NCBI RefSeq assembly: GCF_001570945.1
Contig: NZ_BCSQ01000016.1
Coordinates: forward strand, 1 to 59,395
From: Janibacter anophelis NBRC 107843
Lineage (GTDB): Bacteria; Actinomycetota; Actinomycetes; Actinomycetales; Dermatophilaceae
Direction of reading: 5' to 3'
Length of the DNA: 59,395 nucleotides
The notes beneath the pieces are model-generated. The model had not been told where the DNA came from, searched no databases, and saw only the letters and a program-made list of their open reading frames with translations. Made by a program: the position numbers and the translations under genes. How positions within the stretch are numbered: position 1 is the first letter of the stretch; each line of letters starts with the position of its first letter. This document shows, one piece after another, positions 26,548 to 34,561 of this stretch.

Positions 26548-27876
26548 ATGACCGAGACCGATCAGGACCAGGCGAGCAGATCCCCCTTCGGCCTCGGATG
26601 GACCGTGCACGGTGACGGCCGCGAGGTCCGGCCCGGCGAGGTCGTCCGCCCGGGCGAGCGCCTCTCCTGGCCGCGGACGATCGGACTCGGGGCGCAGCAC
26701 GTCGTCGCGATGTTCGGCGCCACCTTCCTCGTGCCGCTCATCACCGGGCTGCCGCCCGCGACGACGCTCTTCTTCAGCGGCGTCGGCACGATGCTCTTCC
26801 TCGTCATCACGGCGGGACGGGTGCCGAGCTACCTCGGCAGCTCGTTCGCCTTCATCGCCCCGCTCGCCGCTGCCTCGCAGAGCCACGACATGCCGACCGC
26901 GCTCGGTGGTGTCGTCATGGCCGGTGTGGCACTGGCCCTGCTCGGCGTCGTCGTGCAGCTGGCCGGGGACCGGTGGCTGCGGGCGATCATGCCGCCGACC
27001 GTCACCGGCGCCATCGTCGCGCTCATCGGCCTCAACCTCGCGCCGAGCGCCAAGACCAACTTCGTCGTCTCGCCCGTGACCGGTCTCGTCACGGTCGCCG
27101 TCATCCTGCTGGTCACCGTCGCGACGCGGACCCTCTTCTCCCGCATCGCGATCCTCGTCGGCGTGGCTGCCGGCTATGTCACGGCCGTGCTGCGCGACGA
27201 GGTGGACTTCACCAAGGTGCAGGCGGCCGACTGGGTCGGGCTGCCCACCTTCAGCGCGCCCCACTTCGACATCGCCGTGGCCGGCCTCTTCGTCCCGGTC
27301 GTCCTCGTCCTCGTGGCGGAGAACGTCGGGCACGTGCGCTCGGTCGCGTCCATGACGGGCGAGGACCTCGACCCGGTCACCGGCCGGGCGCTCATCGCCG
27401 ACGGCCTCGCGACGACCCTCGCCGGAGCCGGTGGCGGGTCGGGCACGACGACCTATGCGGAGAACATCGGGGTCATGGCCGCCACCCGCGTGTACTCGAC
27501 GGCGGCCTACTGGGTCGCCGCGGTCGTCGCCCTCCTGCTGTCCTTCTCACCGAAGTTCGGCGAGGCGATCGCGACCGTGCCGCAGGGGGTCCTGGGCGGC
27601 GCCGGCGTCGTGCTCTACGGCATGATCGGCCTGCTCGGCGCCAAGATCTGGGTGGAGGCGCGGGTCGACTTCGGCAACCCGATCAACCTCATGACCGCCG
27701 CGGTGGCCCTGATCATCGGCATCGCCGACTTCACCTGGACGCTCGGCGACCTGCAGTTCGCCGGCATCGCCCTGGGGACCGTGGCCGCCCTCGTCGGCTT
27801 CCACGTCATGCGCGGGGTCAACCTCGTGACCCGGGCCGTGCCCGACCCGCTGGTGCCGGCCGACCCGGCCCGTTGA
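26548..27876 (+). CDS. uraA: Uracil permease (NCS2 family)
   Basis: 442 residues, 12-14 membrane segments, with NCS2 hallmarks: LGAQHVVAMFGATFLVPLI in the first segment, VAENVGHVRSVASMTGEDL, and GGSGTTTYAENIGVMAATRV (the nucleobase-binding region of UraA). A proton-coupled uracil uptake role follows from family. TAGCAT (26535-26540) ends seven bases before the ATG, so the mRNA is probably leaderless. No pyrimidine genes are adjacent. Confidence 0.93.
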   Translation: MTETDQDQASRSPFGLGWTVHGDGREVRPGEVVRPGERLSWPRTIGLGAQHVVAMFGATFLVPLITGLPPATTLFFSGVGTMLFLVITAGRVPSYLGSSFAFIAPLAAASQSHDMPTALGGVVMAGVALALLGVVVQLAGDRWLRAIMPPTVTGAIVALIGLNLAPSAKTNFVVSPVTGLVTVAVILLVTVATRTLFSRIAILVGVAAGYVTAVLRDEVDFTKVQAADWVGLPTFSAPHFDIAVAGLFVPVVLVLVAENVGHVRSVASMTGEDLDPVTGRALIADGLATTLAGAGGGSGTTTYAENIGVMAATRVYSTAAYWVAAVVALLLSFSPKFGEAIATVPQGVLGGAGVVLYGMIGLLGAKIWVEARVDFGNPINLMTAAVALIIGIADFTWTLGDLQFAGIALGTVAALVGFHVMRGVNLVTRAVPDPLVPADPAR

Positions 27877-27936
27877 TGAAGATCTCTTCATCCATCCCTC
27901 ACGCCGGACTCATGGCGCCTGCCTAGGCTCATCGCC

Positions 27937-28398
27937 ATGAAGCCGACCCCACGCCGCCGCATCGGACGGGACGGGATCCTCCTCGCCGCACTGCTCTGCG
28001 TCCCGCTGCTGGTGCTCCTGGGGTTCCGCGTCGCCGCCGGTCCCTCCGACCCGCCGCCCGTGGAGGAGCGTCGCCTCGAGCTGTCGAGCGACAGCTCGTC
28101 GCCGGCGTCGACGAGCCCGAGCTCGTCGAAGACCTCGTCGTCCTCGTCGAAGACCTCGACGTCGTCGAAGACCTCGAAGTCCTCGAACACGTCGAAGCCT
28201 CGCACCACCGCTCCGCCGAAGCAGACGGCTCCGAAGACCACCGCTCCGCCCCGCACGACGTCCAGTCCTCGACCCACGTGGACGCCCACCCCGACGTGGA
28301 CCTCGCGCAGCCAGGCGCCGATGTACGACGATGATGACGATGACGACTGGGACGACGATGACGACGACGGGGACGATGACGACGATAACGATGACTGA
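27937..28398 (+). CDS. Membrane-anchored Ser/Thr-rich protein with Asp-rich tail
   Basis: 153 residues of mostly low-complexity sequence. A basic N-terminus is followed by one hydrophobic helix (about 14-33), so the rest probably lies outside the membrane. Residues ~50-125 are Ser/Thr/Lys/Pro-rich, and the last ~24 residues are almost all Asp (runs of 4-7 D broken by W, G and N), encoded by a GAC/GAT tract at 28327-28395. Such a tail should bind divalent cations. The stop overlaps the sensor kinase ATG (TGATG), so this is probably the first gene of a three-gene sensory operon. TAGGCT (27924-27929) ends seven bases before the start. Confidence 0.75.
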   Translation: MKPTPRRRIGRDGILLAALLCVPLLVLLGFRVAAGPSDPPPVEERRLELSSDSSSPASTSPSSSKTSSSSSKTSTSSKTSKSSNTSKPRTTAPPKQTAPKTTAPPRTTSSPRPTWTPTPTWTSRSQAPMYDDDDDDDWDDDDDDGDDDDDNDD

Positions 28399-29879
28399 TG
28401 GCGAGTGACCGTCGGCGGCGGCCCAGGCTCGCCCGCGACACGATCGTGGGCTGGATGGTCCTCGTCCTCTTCGTCAGTCTGCTGAGCGTCGTCGTCGTCG
28501 TCCGGGAGACCCTCCACCTGTCGGTGACCAACCGTGCGAACGACGACGTCGTCCAGGAGATCGAGGAGTTCCGGACCTTCACAGACGAGGGCATCGACCC
28601 CGAGACGTCGAAGCCGTTCACCTCGGCCGAGCGACTGCTGACGGTGCACCTGTCCCGGCAGCGACCGGGCACCGGTGAGGCCATCGTCGGGTACGTCGGT
28701 GACTCCGGTGTCGTGACGACCTCCCTCGGACCCGGCGCTCCCTCGGTCGAGACCTACGACCTCACCCGCGACCCCGACGTCATCAGGGCGGCCGAGCAGA
28801 AGACCTCCGGCACGGAGGACACCCCTGCGGGTGAGCTGCGGTGGGCCCGCACGGTCGTCGACGTCCGGGGGGGCGACGACGCGATGCTCCTCGTGGGCGC
28901 CTTCACCGACAGTGCTCGGGCCGAGGCGGACCGGACGGTGCGTACGTTGGCCCTGGTCTCTCTCGTCGCGCTGCTCTTCGCCGGTGTCGTCTCGTGGCTC
29001 GTCGCCGGCCGACTGCTGCGCCCGGTGCGTCTCGTCCACGAGGCGGCCGAGGAGATCACCGAGCAGGACCTCACCCGGCGCATCGACGTCGGCGACGACG
29101 ACGTCTCGGGCCTGGCCGAGACCTTCAACCGGATGCTCGACCGGCTCGAGGAGGCCTTCCGCGCGGAGCAACGCTTCGTCGACGATGCCGGGCACGAGCT
29201 GCGCACCCCGATCACGGTCATCCGCGGTCACCTCGAGCTCATGGACGACGACCCCGAGTCGCGGGAGGCGACCCTGCGGATCGTCACCCAGGAGCTGGAC
29301 CGGATGGGGCGGATCGTCACCGACCTGCTCGCCCTGGCCAAGGCCGACCGGCCCGACTTCATCCGCGCCACCGACGACGTCGACGTGTCGATGCTGACGA
29401 TCTCGCTCGACGCGAAGATCTCGGCACTCGCCGACCGCCGCTGGCAGGTCAGTCGGGTCGCCGAGGGCACTGCACGCCTGGACAGCCAGCGCATCACCCA
29501 AGCGGTGCTGCAGCTCGCGCAGAATGCCGTGCAGCACACCGCCGAGGGCGACGCGATCACCCTCGCGTCCGAGGTCGTCGACGACCCGCGGGTGGGTCGG
29601 GCCCTGGCGATCTCGATCACCGACACCGGCCCCGGGGTGCCCGAGGCCGACCGGGAGCGGATCTTCCAGCGCTTCGCGCACGGGGAGCCGCCGGACGGAC
29701 GTCGGCACAGCGGCGCCGGCCTCGGTCTGGCCATCGTCCGGGCGATAGCCGAGGGACACGGGGGGCGCGTCGACGTCGGCGGGACGCCGGGCGAGGGTGC
29801 CGTCTTCACGCTCGTCGTCCCGGTCGCGGACCAGACTGGCCCCCAGGGCAGCGACGTGGACGATCAGGGAGAGTCATGA
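28398..29879 (+). CDS. Sensor histidine kinase (OmpR/PhoB-type system)
   Basis: 493 residues: first membrane helix about 17-36, an outer sensor region of ~155 residues with no recognised fold, second helix about 188-210, a HAMP segment, the phosphoacceptor box DAGHELRTPITVIRG (His about residue 264), and an ATPase domain with N-box QLAQNAVQHTA, DTGPGVPEADRERIFQRF and GAGLGLAIVRAIAEGHGG. The signal is unknown; its gene overlaps both the Asp-rich protein gene upstream (TGATG) and the regulator downstream (ATGA), so all three are likely made together. Confidence 0.93.
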   Translation: MASDRRRRPRLARDTIVGWMVLVLFVSLLSVVVVVRETLHLSVTNRANDDVVQEIEEFRTFTDEGIDPETSKPFTSAERLLTVHLSRQRPGTGEAIVGYVGDSGVVTTSLGPGAPSVETYDLTRDPDVIRAAEQKTSGTEDTPAGELRWARTVVDVRGGDDAMLLVGAFTDSARAEADRTVRTLALVSLVALLFAGVVSWLVAGRLLRPVRLVHEAAEEITEQDLTRRIDVGDDDVSGLAETFNRMLDRLEEAFRAEQRFVDDAGHELRTPITVIRGHLELMDDDPESREATLRIVTQELDRMGRIVTDLLALAKADRPDFIRATDDVDVSMLTISLDAKISALADRRWQVSRVAEGTARLDSQRITQAVLQLAQNAVQHTAEGDAITLASEVVDDPRVGRALAISITDTGPGVPEADRERIFQRFAHGEPPDGRRHSGAGLGLAIVRAIAEGHGGRVDVGGTPGEGAVFTLVVPVADQTGPQGSDVDDQGES

Positions 29880-30541
29880 GCAGCATCCTCATCGCCGAGG
29901 ACCACGGGGAGATCTCGAGCTTCATCGACAAGGGTCTGCGGGCCAACGGGCACCGGACGACGATCACCGAGGACGGGCGGCAGGCGTGGGCGCTCGCCGG
30001 CACGGGCGCCTTCGACCTGCTGATCCTCGACGTCGGCCTGCCCGGTCTCGACGGCTTCGAGGTGCTGCGTCGGCTGCGTGGCGACGGTGTCGACATCCCG
30101 GTCATCATCCTCACCGCGCGCGACGGGGTCGACGACACCGTCGCGGGTCTCGAGGGCGGGGCCAATGACTACATGACCAAGCCCTTCCAGTTCGCCGAGC
30201 TGCACGCCCGGGTGCGGCTGCGCCTGCGCGAGACGGGCGCGGCCCCGGCCGACGACGGCGCCCTGACCGTCGGCGACCTCAGCCTCGACGTCCGTCGGCG
30301 CTCGGTGCGGGTCGCCGACCGCGAGGTGGAGCTGACCGCGCGCGAGTTCGCGCTGCTCGAGGCCTTCGTCGAGCACGCCGACCTTGTCCTCTCCCGCGAG
30401 CAGCTGCTCGGCATGGTGTGGGACATGGACTTCGACCCGGGGTCCAATGTCGTCGACGTCTTCGTCCGGTCCCTGCGCTCGAAGATCGGCTCGGACCGCA
30501 TCGTCACCGTGCGAGGGGTCGGCTACCGCCTCAAGCGATGA
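29876..30541 (+). CDS. OmpR/PhoB-family response regulator
   Basis: 221 residues. Receiver domain with the phosphorylatable Asp in LLILDVGLPG (about D52), Thr in IILTARDG and Lys in YMTKPFQF; the C-terminal winged helix has LTAREFALLEAF and VDVFVRSLRSKIG. The start ATG overlaps the kinase stop codon. Its targets are not visible. The end overlaps the converging NarL-type regulator by 11 bases. Confidence 0.94.
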   Translation: MSSILIAEDHGEISSFIDKGLRANGHRTTITEDGRQAWALAGTGAFDLLILDVGLPGLDGFEVLRRLRGDGVDIPVIILTARDGVDDTVAGLEGGANDYMTKPFQFAELHARVRLRLRETGAAPADDGALTVGDLSLDVRRRSVRVADREVELTAREFALLEAFVEHADLVLSREQLLGMVWDMDFDPGSNVVDVFVRSLRSKIGSDRIVTVRGVGYRLKR

Positions 30542-31154
30542 GTCCCTCGTCGCGTGCCCTCGCCACGGCTGCCGTCCGGGACTCGACGTCGAGCTTGGTG
30601 TAGACGTGCACGAGGTGGGTCTTGACCGTCGCCTCGGAGATGAAGAGCTCGCGGGCGATCTCCCGGTTGCCCAGGCCCCGGGCGACCGCCTCGAGGATCT
30701 CGACCTCACGCGCCGACAGCTGCGCGCGGGGACGGGACATCCGGGCGACGACCCGCTGGGCCAGTGCGGGGGAGAGCACCGTCTCGCCGGCGGCGGCCCG
30801 GACGACGGCGTCGACGATGTCGGACGGTGCGGCGTCCTTGAGCAGGTACCCGGCGGCTCCCGCCTCGACGGCGCGGACGATGTCGCGGTCGGTGTCGTAG
30901 GTCGTCAGCACGAGGACGGCCGGGGCGCCACGACCGGAGCGAAGGGCGGCGGTCACCCCGACGCCGTCCGTCCCGTCGCCGAGGCGCAGGTCGGTGACCA
31001 CGACATCGGGCTGCTCGCGGTGGACCACGTCGAGGGCCTCCTCGCCCGTGCCGGCCTCGCCGACGACGGTCAGCCGCTCGTCCTGGCCGAGGAGGGCGAC
31101 GATGCCGACCCTCGTCACGGGGTGATCCTCGACGACGACGACGCGCACGGTCAT
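30531..31154 (-). CDS. NarL/FixJ-family response regulator
   Basis: 207 residues with receiver (VVVVEDHPVTRVGIVALL, phospho-Asp about D55 in VVVTDLRLGDG, LTTYDTDRDI) and LuxR-type helix-turn-helix (LSAREVEILEAVARGLGNRE then ATVKTHLVHVYTKL). The ATG at 31154 overlaps the end of the kinase gene (ATGA in the frame that continues past the kinase frameshift). The operon order MMPL exporter - kinase - regulator suggests it controls the exporter. Confidence 0.93.
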   Translation of the reverse strand: MTVRVVVVEDHPVTRVGIVALLGQDERLTVVGEAGTGEEALDVVHREQPDVVVTDLRLGDGTDGVGVTAALRSGRGAPAVLVLTTYDTDRDIVRAVEAGAAGYLLKDAAPSDIVDAVVRAAAGETVLSPALAQRVVARMSRPRAQLSAREVEILEAVARGLGNREIARELFISEATVKTHLVHVYTKLDVESRTAAVARARDEGLIA

Positions 31155-32361
31155 GGCTGCTCCTGCTGCGGCACGGGGATCCACGCGGACACGGCGGTGC
31201 CCTCGCCCGGCGAGGACTCGACCGCGAGCCCGCCGCCGACCTCGCGCAGCCGGGCCCGGGTTGCCCTCAGCCCGTAGCCGCCATCGCCCGTCGGCGAGCC
31301 GTCCGCAGCCACCAGGCGTCGGCGTCGAATCCCCGCCCGTCGTCGACGACGTCGACCCGCACGGTCTCGTGGGTGCGGCCGAGCGTGACGACCACCCGGT
31401 CGGCGTCCGCATGCGTCCGGACATTGGCCAGCGCGCCCTGCACGCAGCGCAGCAGGGTGACCTCCGCGCTCGTCGGCAACGGCGGGAGCGCGTCGGCGAC
31501 CCGCACCTCGGCGGTCGTGTCCGACTCCTGCGCGAAGCGCTCGGTGACCCGACGTACGGCGCCGGTGAGGCTCCCTTCGTCGAGGTCGGCGGGGGCGAGG
31601 GCGGCGACGACCCGCCGTGACTCCTCGAGACCCCGGGTGGCGCCGTCCTCGAGGTGCGCGAGCAGCTCACGCACGCGGTCGGGGTCCTGCTCGGTGCGTG
31701 CCGCGCGGGCGAGCAGCACGATCGAGCTGAATCCCTGGGCGATGCCGTCGTGGATGTCGCGGGAGAGTCGGGTGCGTTCGCTCGAGGCGCCCTCCGCCCG
31801 CTGGACGCGGGCCAGCTCGTCGGTCAGGGCGGCGGACTCCTCCTGCGCCGCGTAGAGCGAGGTGATGAGCCGCTGGCGCTCGATGCCGTCCCGGACGAGG
31901 GCCTGCTGCGCCTTGGAGATCCCCAGCGCGACGACCATGCCGATGAGCGGACCGATGATCGCGGCGAAGGACGCCTCACCGGTGTGGCGCACCGGCTCGA
32001 GGGCGACGACGACGAAGACGACGAGCGAGACGATGACCGCGGGCAGGAGGGGCAGGACGTGACCGGCGAGCAGCCAGAGGGGGAAGGCGAGCCACACGTT
32101 CTCCGGCGAGACGAGCACGAGGAGCGCCCACAGCGCGACCAGCCCGACGAACCAGCCGGTGCCGCCGCGACCGGAGCGGGCCACCCTCGGCCCCACGGAG
32201 TACCAGCCGACGAAGAGCGCGAGCGCTCCGACCTCGGCGACGGGGTGCGCGCCGTCCGCGACCGCGCGGACGCCGCACACGAGGGCCAGGACGCCGAGCA
32301 GCGCGTGCTGGCCCAGCCGAAGCCATCGGCTGGTCCCGGTCGGGTCGGTGCTCGCGCTCAC
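31151..32361 (-). pseudogene. NarL-type sensor histidine kinase with a one-base frameshift
   Basis: The coding region is 1211 bases, one short of a multiple of three. It starts at GTG 32361 (TAGCGT seven bases before; also overlapping the MMPL stop as GTGA). About six membrane segments are followed by the HisKA_3 box RLSRDIHDGIAQGFSSIVLL and the ATPase N-box. After DVVDDGRGFDADAW (near 31315) the frame changes. In the original frame it stops at 31267; in the next frame the expected ending GDGGYGLRATRARLREVGG and SSPGEGTAVSAWIPVP runs to 31151 and overlaps the regulator. A missing G in CCTGGTGG (31309-31316) would explain this. It is either a real inactivating mutation or a sequence error. Confidence 0.8.
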
Positions 32362-34430
32362 CGACGTGACGCTACCCGGCCCGGCCACCAGAACCGGTCG
32401 CCGAGCAGGGCGGTCGCGGCCGGCACGACGACCGTGCGGACGAGCAGGGTGTCGAGCAGGACCCCGAGGCCGACGATGAGCCCGAGCTGCCCGAGGACGA
32501 CGAGGGGCAGCACGCCCAGGGCGGCGAAGACCGCCGCGAGGACGACACCGGCACTCGTGATGACCGCGCCGGTGCGTGCGACGGCCCGGGCCACGCCCTC
32601 GTGTGTCCCGTGCGCGGCCGCCTCGCTGCGGGCCCGGTGCATGAGGAAGATCGTGTAGTCGATCCCCAGGGCGACGAGGAAGAGGAAGGCCACGAGCGGC
32701 ACCTGCACGTCCAGTGCCGGGTGGCCCAGGAGGTGCTCATCGAGCCAGGCGCCCAGGCCGATGGCCGCGAGCGCGCTCACCGCGTTGAGCGCGAGGAGGA
32801 CCAGGGGTCCGACGACGGCGCGCAGGAGGACCACGAGGACCGCCAGGCTGACGAGCAGGATGAGCGGCACGACGGTCCGCAGGTCGGACTCGGCGGCCGT
32901 GCGGGCGTCGAGCAGCTCGGCGGAGCCGCCGCCCACGAGGGCGTCGGCGCCGGGGACGTCATGGGCCGCCGCGCGCAGGTCGCGGGCCAGGTCGAGGCTC
33001 GCCGGCGTGCCCGGCGCGGGCTCGCCGATGACGGTGATCCGGGCGAGGTCGGAGCCGTCGGTCCCGGAGGGGACGACCGCGGTGACGCCGTCGACGGACT
33101 CGAGGGCGGAGACCGTGGCGGCGGTGCTCCCTTCGCGCGTCGTCACGGCGAAGGGGGCGGCCGCCCCGGCCGGGAAGTGCTCACCGACCGTCACGAGCCC
33201 GTCGGCGGACTCGGACGCGGTGCGGAAGGAGTCGGCCTGGCTCAGGCCGACGCTCGCACCGAGCAGGCCGGAGGCGAGGACGGCGAGGACCTCCAGGCCG
33301 CCGACGAGGTGGGCTCCGGGGCGGGCGACGACCCGTCGGGCGACCCTGGCCCACATGCCCTCGTGGCCCAGCCGGTCACCGGGACGGGGGACGAAGGGCC
33401 AGAACACCTTGCGCCCGACGAGGGCCAGCGCCGCCGGCAGCACGAGGAGCACGGCGAACAGGGCGATGACCAGGCCGACGGCGGAGGCCAGCCCCAGGCC
33501 GCGGGTGCCGGGGACGCTCGCGAGGAGCAGGGTGCCGAGCGCGAGGACGACGGTCGCGTTGCTCGCGAGGATCGCGGGGACGGTGGCGCGCCACGCGGTG
33601 GCGAGCGCGATCCGGTGGTCCTCGTGCTCGTGCAGCTCCTCGCGGTAGCGGGAGATGAGCAGCAGCGCGTAGTTGGCCCCGGCGCCGAAGACGAGCACCG
33701 AGACGATCCCGGCGTCGAAGGGGAGTCCGCTCCAGTCGCCGACGGCCGCGGTGACCGTGCCGGCCAGCTGGTCGGCGGTGCCGACGACCGCGAGCGGCAC
33801 GAGCCACAGGACGGGGGAGCGGTAGGTGAGGAGCAGCAGGAGCGCCACGACGCCGATCGTCACGGCGAGGAGGGTGAAGTTCGCGCCGTCGAAGGAGGAG
33901 GCGATGTCCGCGCCGAAGGCGGGACCTCCGGTGACGTCGATCGTCAGGTCGGCCGGCGCGCCTTCGGCGATCTCTGCCCGCAGGTGCTCGATGGTCTCGA
34001 CCTGCGTGGCGCTGTCCTCGCTCGTGGCGACGGGCACGGTGACGGTCGCCGCCAGGCCGTCGTCGCTGACCTGTGGGCGCGCACCCTGCGCGCCGAGCCG
34101 GGTGGCCAGGTCGGCGAGCGCGGTGGTGTCGGACTCGGTCAGGGGCGCGTCCGCCCCCTTCGTCGCGACGAGGACGACCGGTGCCGTGTCGCTGCCGGGG
34201 AAGCCCTCGAGCTGCTCGGCCACGACGGCCGACTCGGCGGTTGCCGCGTAGGCATCACCGCGCGGCGGCGCTTGCGCCGAGCCGAGCAGGGAGCTGGCCA
34301 GCCCGACGAGCAGGAGGGCCAGGACAAGCACGAGGGCGGCCCCGCGGCGGCCGGTCAGGCGCTCGGCGAAGGGGGTGCTCGGGGCGTGCGGAGGGGCATC
34401 GGGGCGCTGCGGTCGCAGGGTCGTCGTCAT
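32358..34430 (-). CDS. MMPL/RND-type membrane exporter
   Basis: 690 residues with the duplicated MMPL layout. Each half has a first helix and a large outer loop (VVAEQLEGFPGSDTAPVVLV; ITVIGEPAPGTPASLDL), then a 5-helix cluster containing FGAGANYALLLISRYREEL in the first half and ALGIDYTIFLMHRARSEA in the second, the conserved GxxxDYxxF/Y proton-relay regions. Relatives export lipids or drugs across the envelope. The start is ATG 34430; in-frame codons up to 34490 intrude into the divergent promoter. It is followed, with GTGA overlap, by a two-component system that probably regulates it. Confidence 0.9.
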   Translation of the reverse strand: MTTTLRPQRPDAPPHAPSTPFAERLTGRRGAALVLVLALLLVGLASSLLGSAQAPPRGDAYAATAESAVVAEQLEGFPGSDTAPVVLVATKGADAPLTESDTTALADLATRLGAQGARPQVSDDGLAATVTVPVATSEDSATQVETIEHLRAEIAEGAPADLTIDVTGGPAFGADIASSFDGANFTLLAVTIGVVALLLLLTYRSPVLWLVPLAVVGTADQLAGTVTAAVGDWSGLPFDAGIVSVLVFGAGANYALLLISRYREELHEHEDHRIALATAWRATVPAILASNATVVLALGTLLLASVPGTRGLGLASAVGLVIALFAVLLVLPAALALVGRKVFWPFVPRPGDRLGHEGMWARVARRVVARPGAHLVGGLEVLAVLASGLLGASVGLSQADSFRTASESADGLVTVGEHFPAGAAAPFAVTTREGSTAATVSALESVDGVTAVVPSGTDGSDLARITVIGEPAPGTPASLDLARDLRAAAHDVPGADALVGGGSAELLDARTAAESDLRTVVPLILLVSLAVLVVLLRAVVGPLVLLALNAVSALAAIGLGAWLDEHLLGHPALDVQVPLVAFLFLVALGIDYTIFLMHRARSEAAAHGTHEGVARAVARTGAVITSAGVVLAAVFAALGVLPLVVLGQLGLIVGLGVLLDTLLVRTVVVPAATALLGDRFWWPGRVASRR

Positions 34431-34561
34431 GACATCCAGTCCACCGGCGAAGGGGGTCGCGCCACATCGCGCTCGTGGTTGGTCCTGCACTCAACCTTTT
34501 GATGGACCCCGCCTGTGGATCGCGCGTTCGCCCTGCCGGTCAGGGCATCTAGGGTGGAGCG

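Noticed and set aside
28327-28395. GAC/GAT tract as a CRISPR- or satellite-like array
   Set aside because: The repeat is only a codon-level Asp run within one open frame, with no spacers.
31267-32388. The sensor kinase as a complete gene ending at 31267
   Set aside because: The conserved end of the ATPase domain continues in the next frame to 31151 and overlaps the regulator, so the stop at 31267 results from a frameshift.
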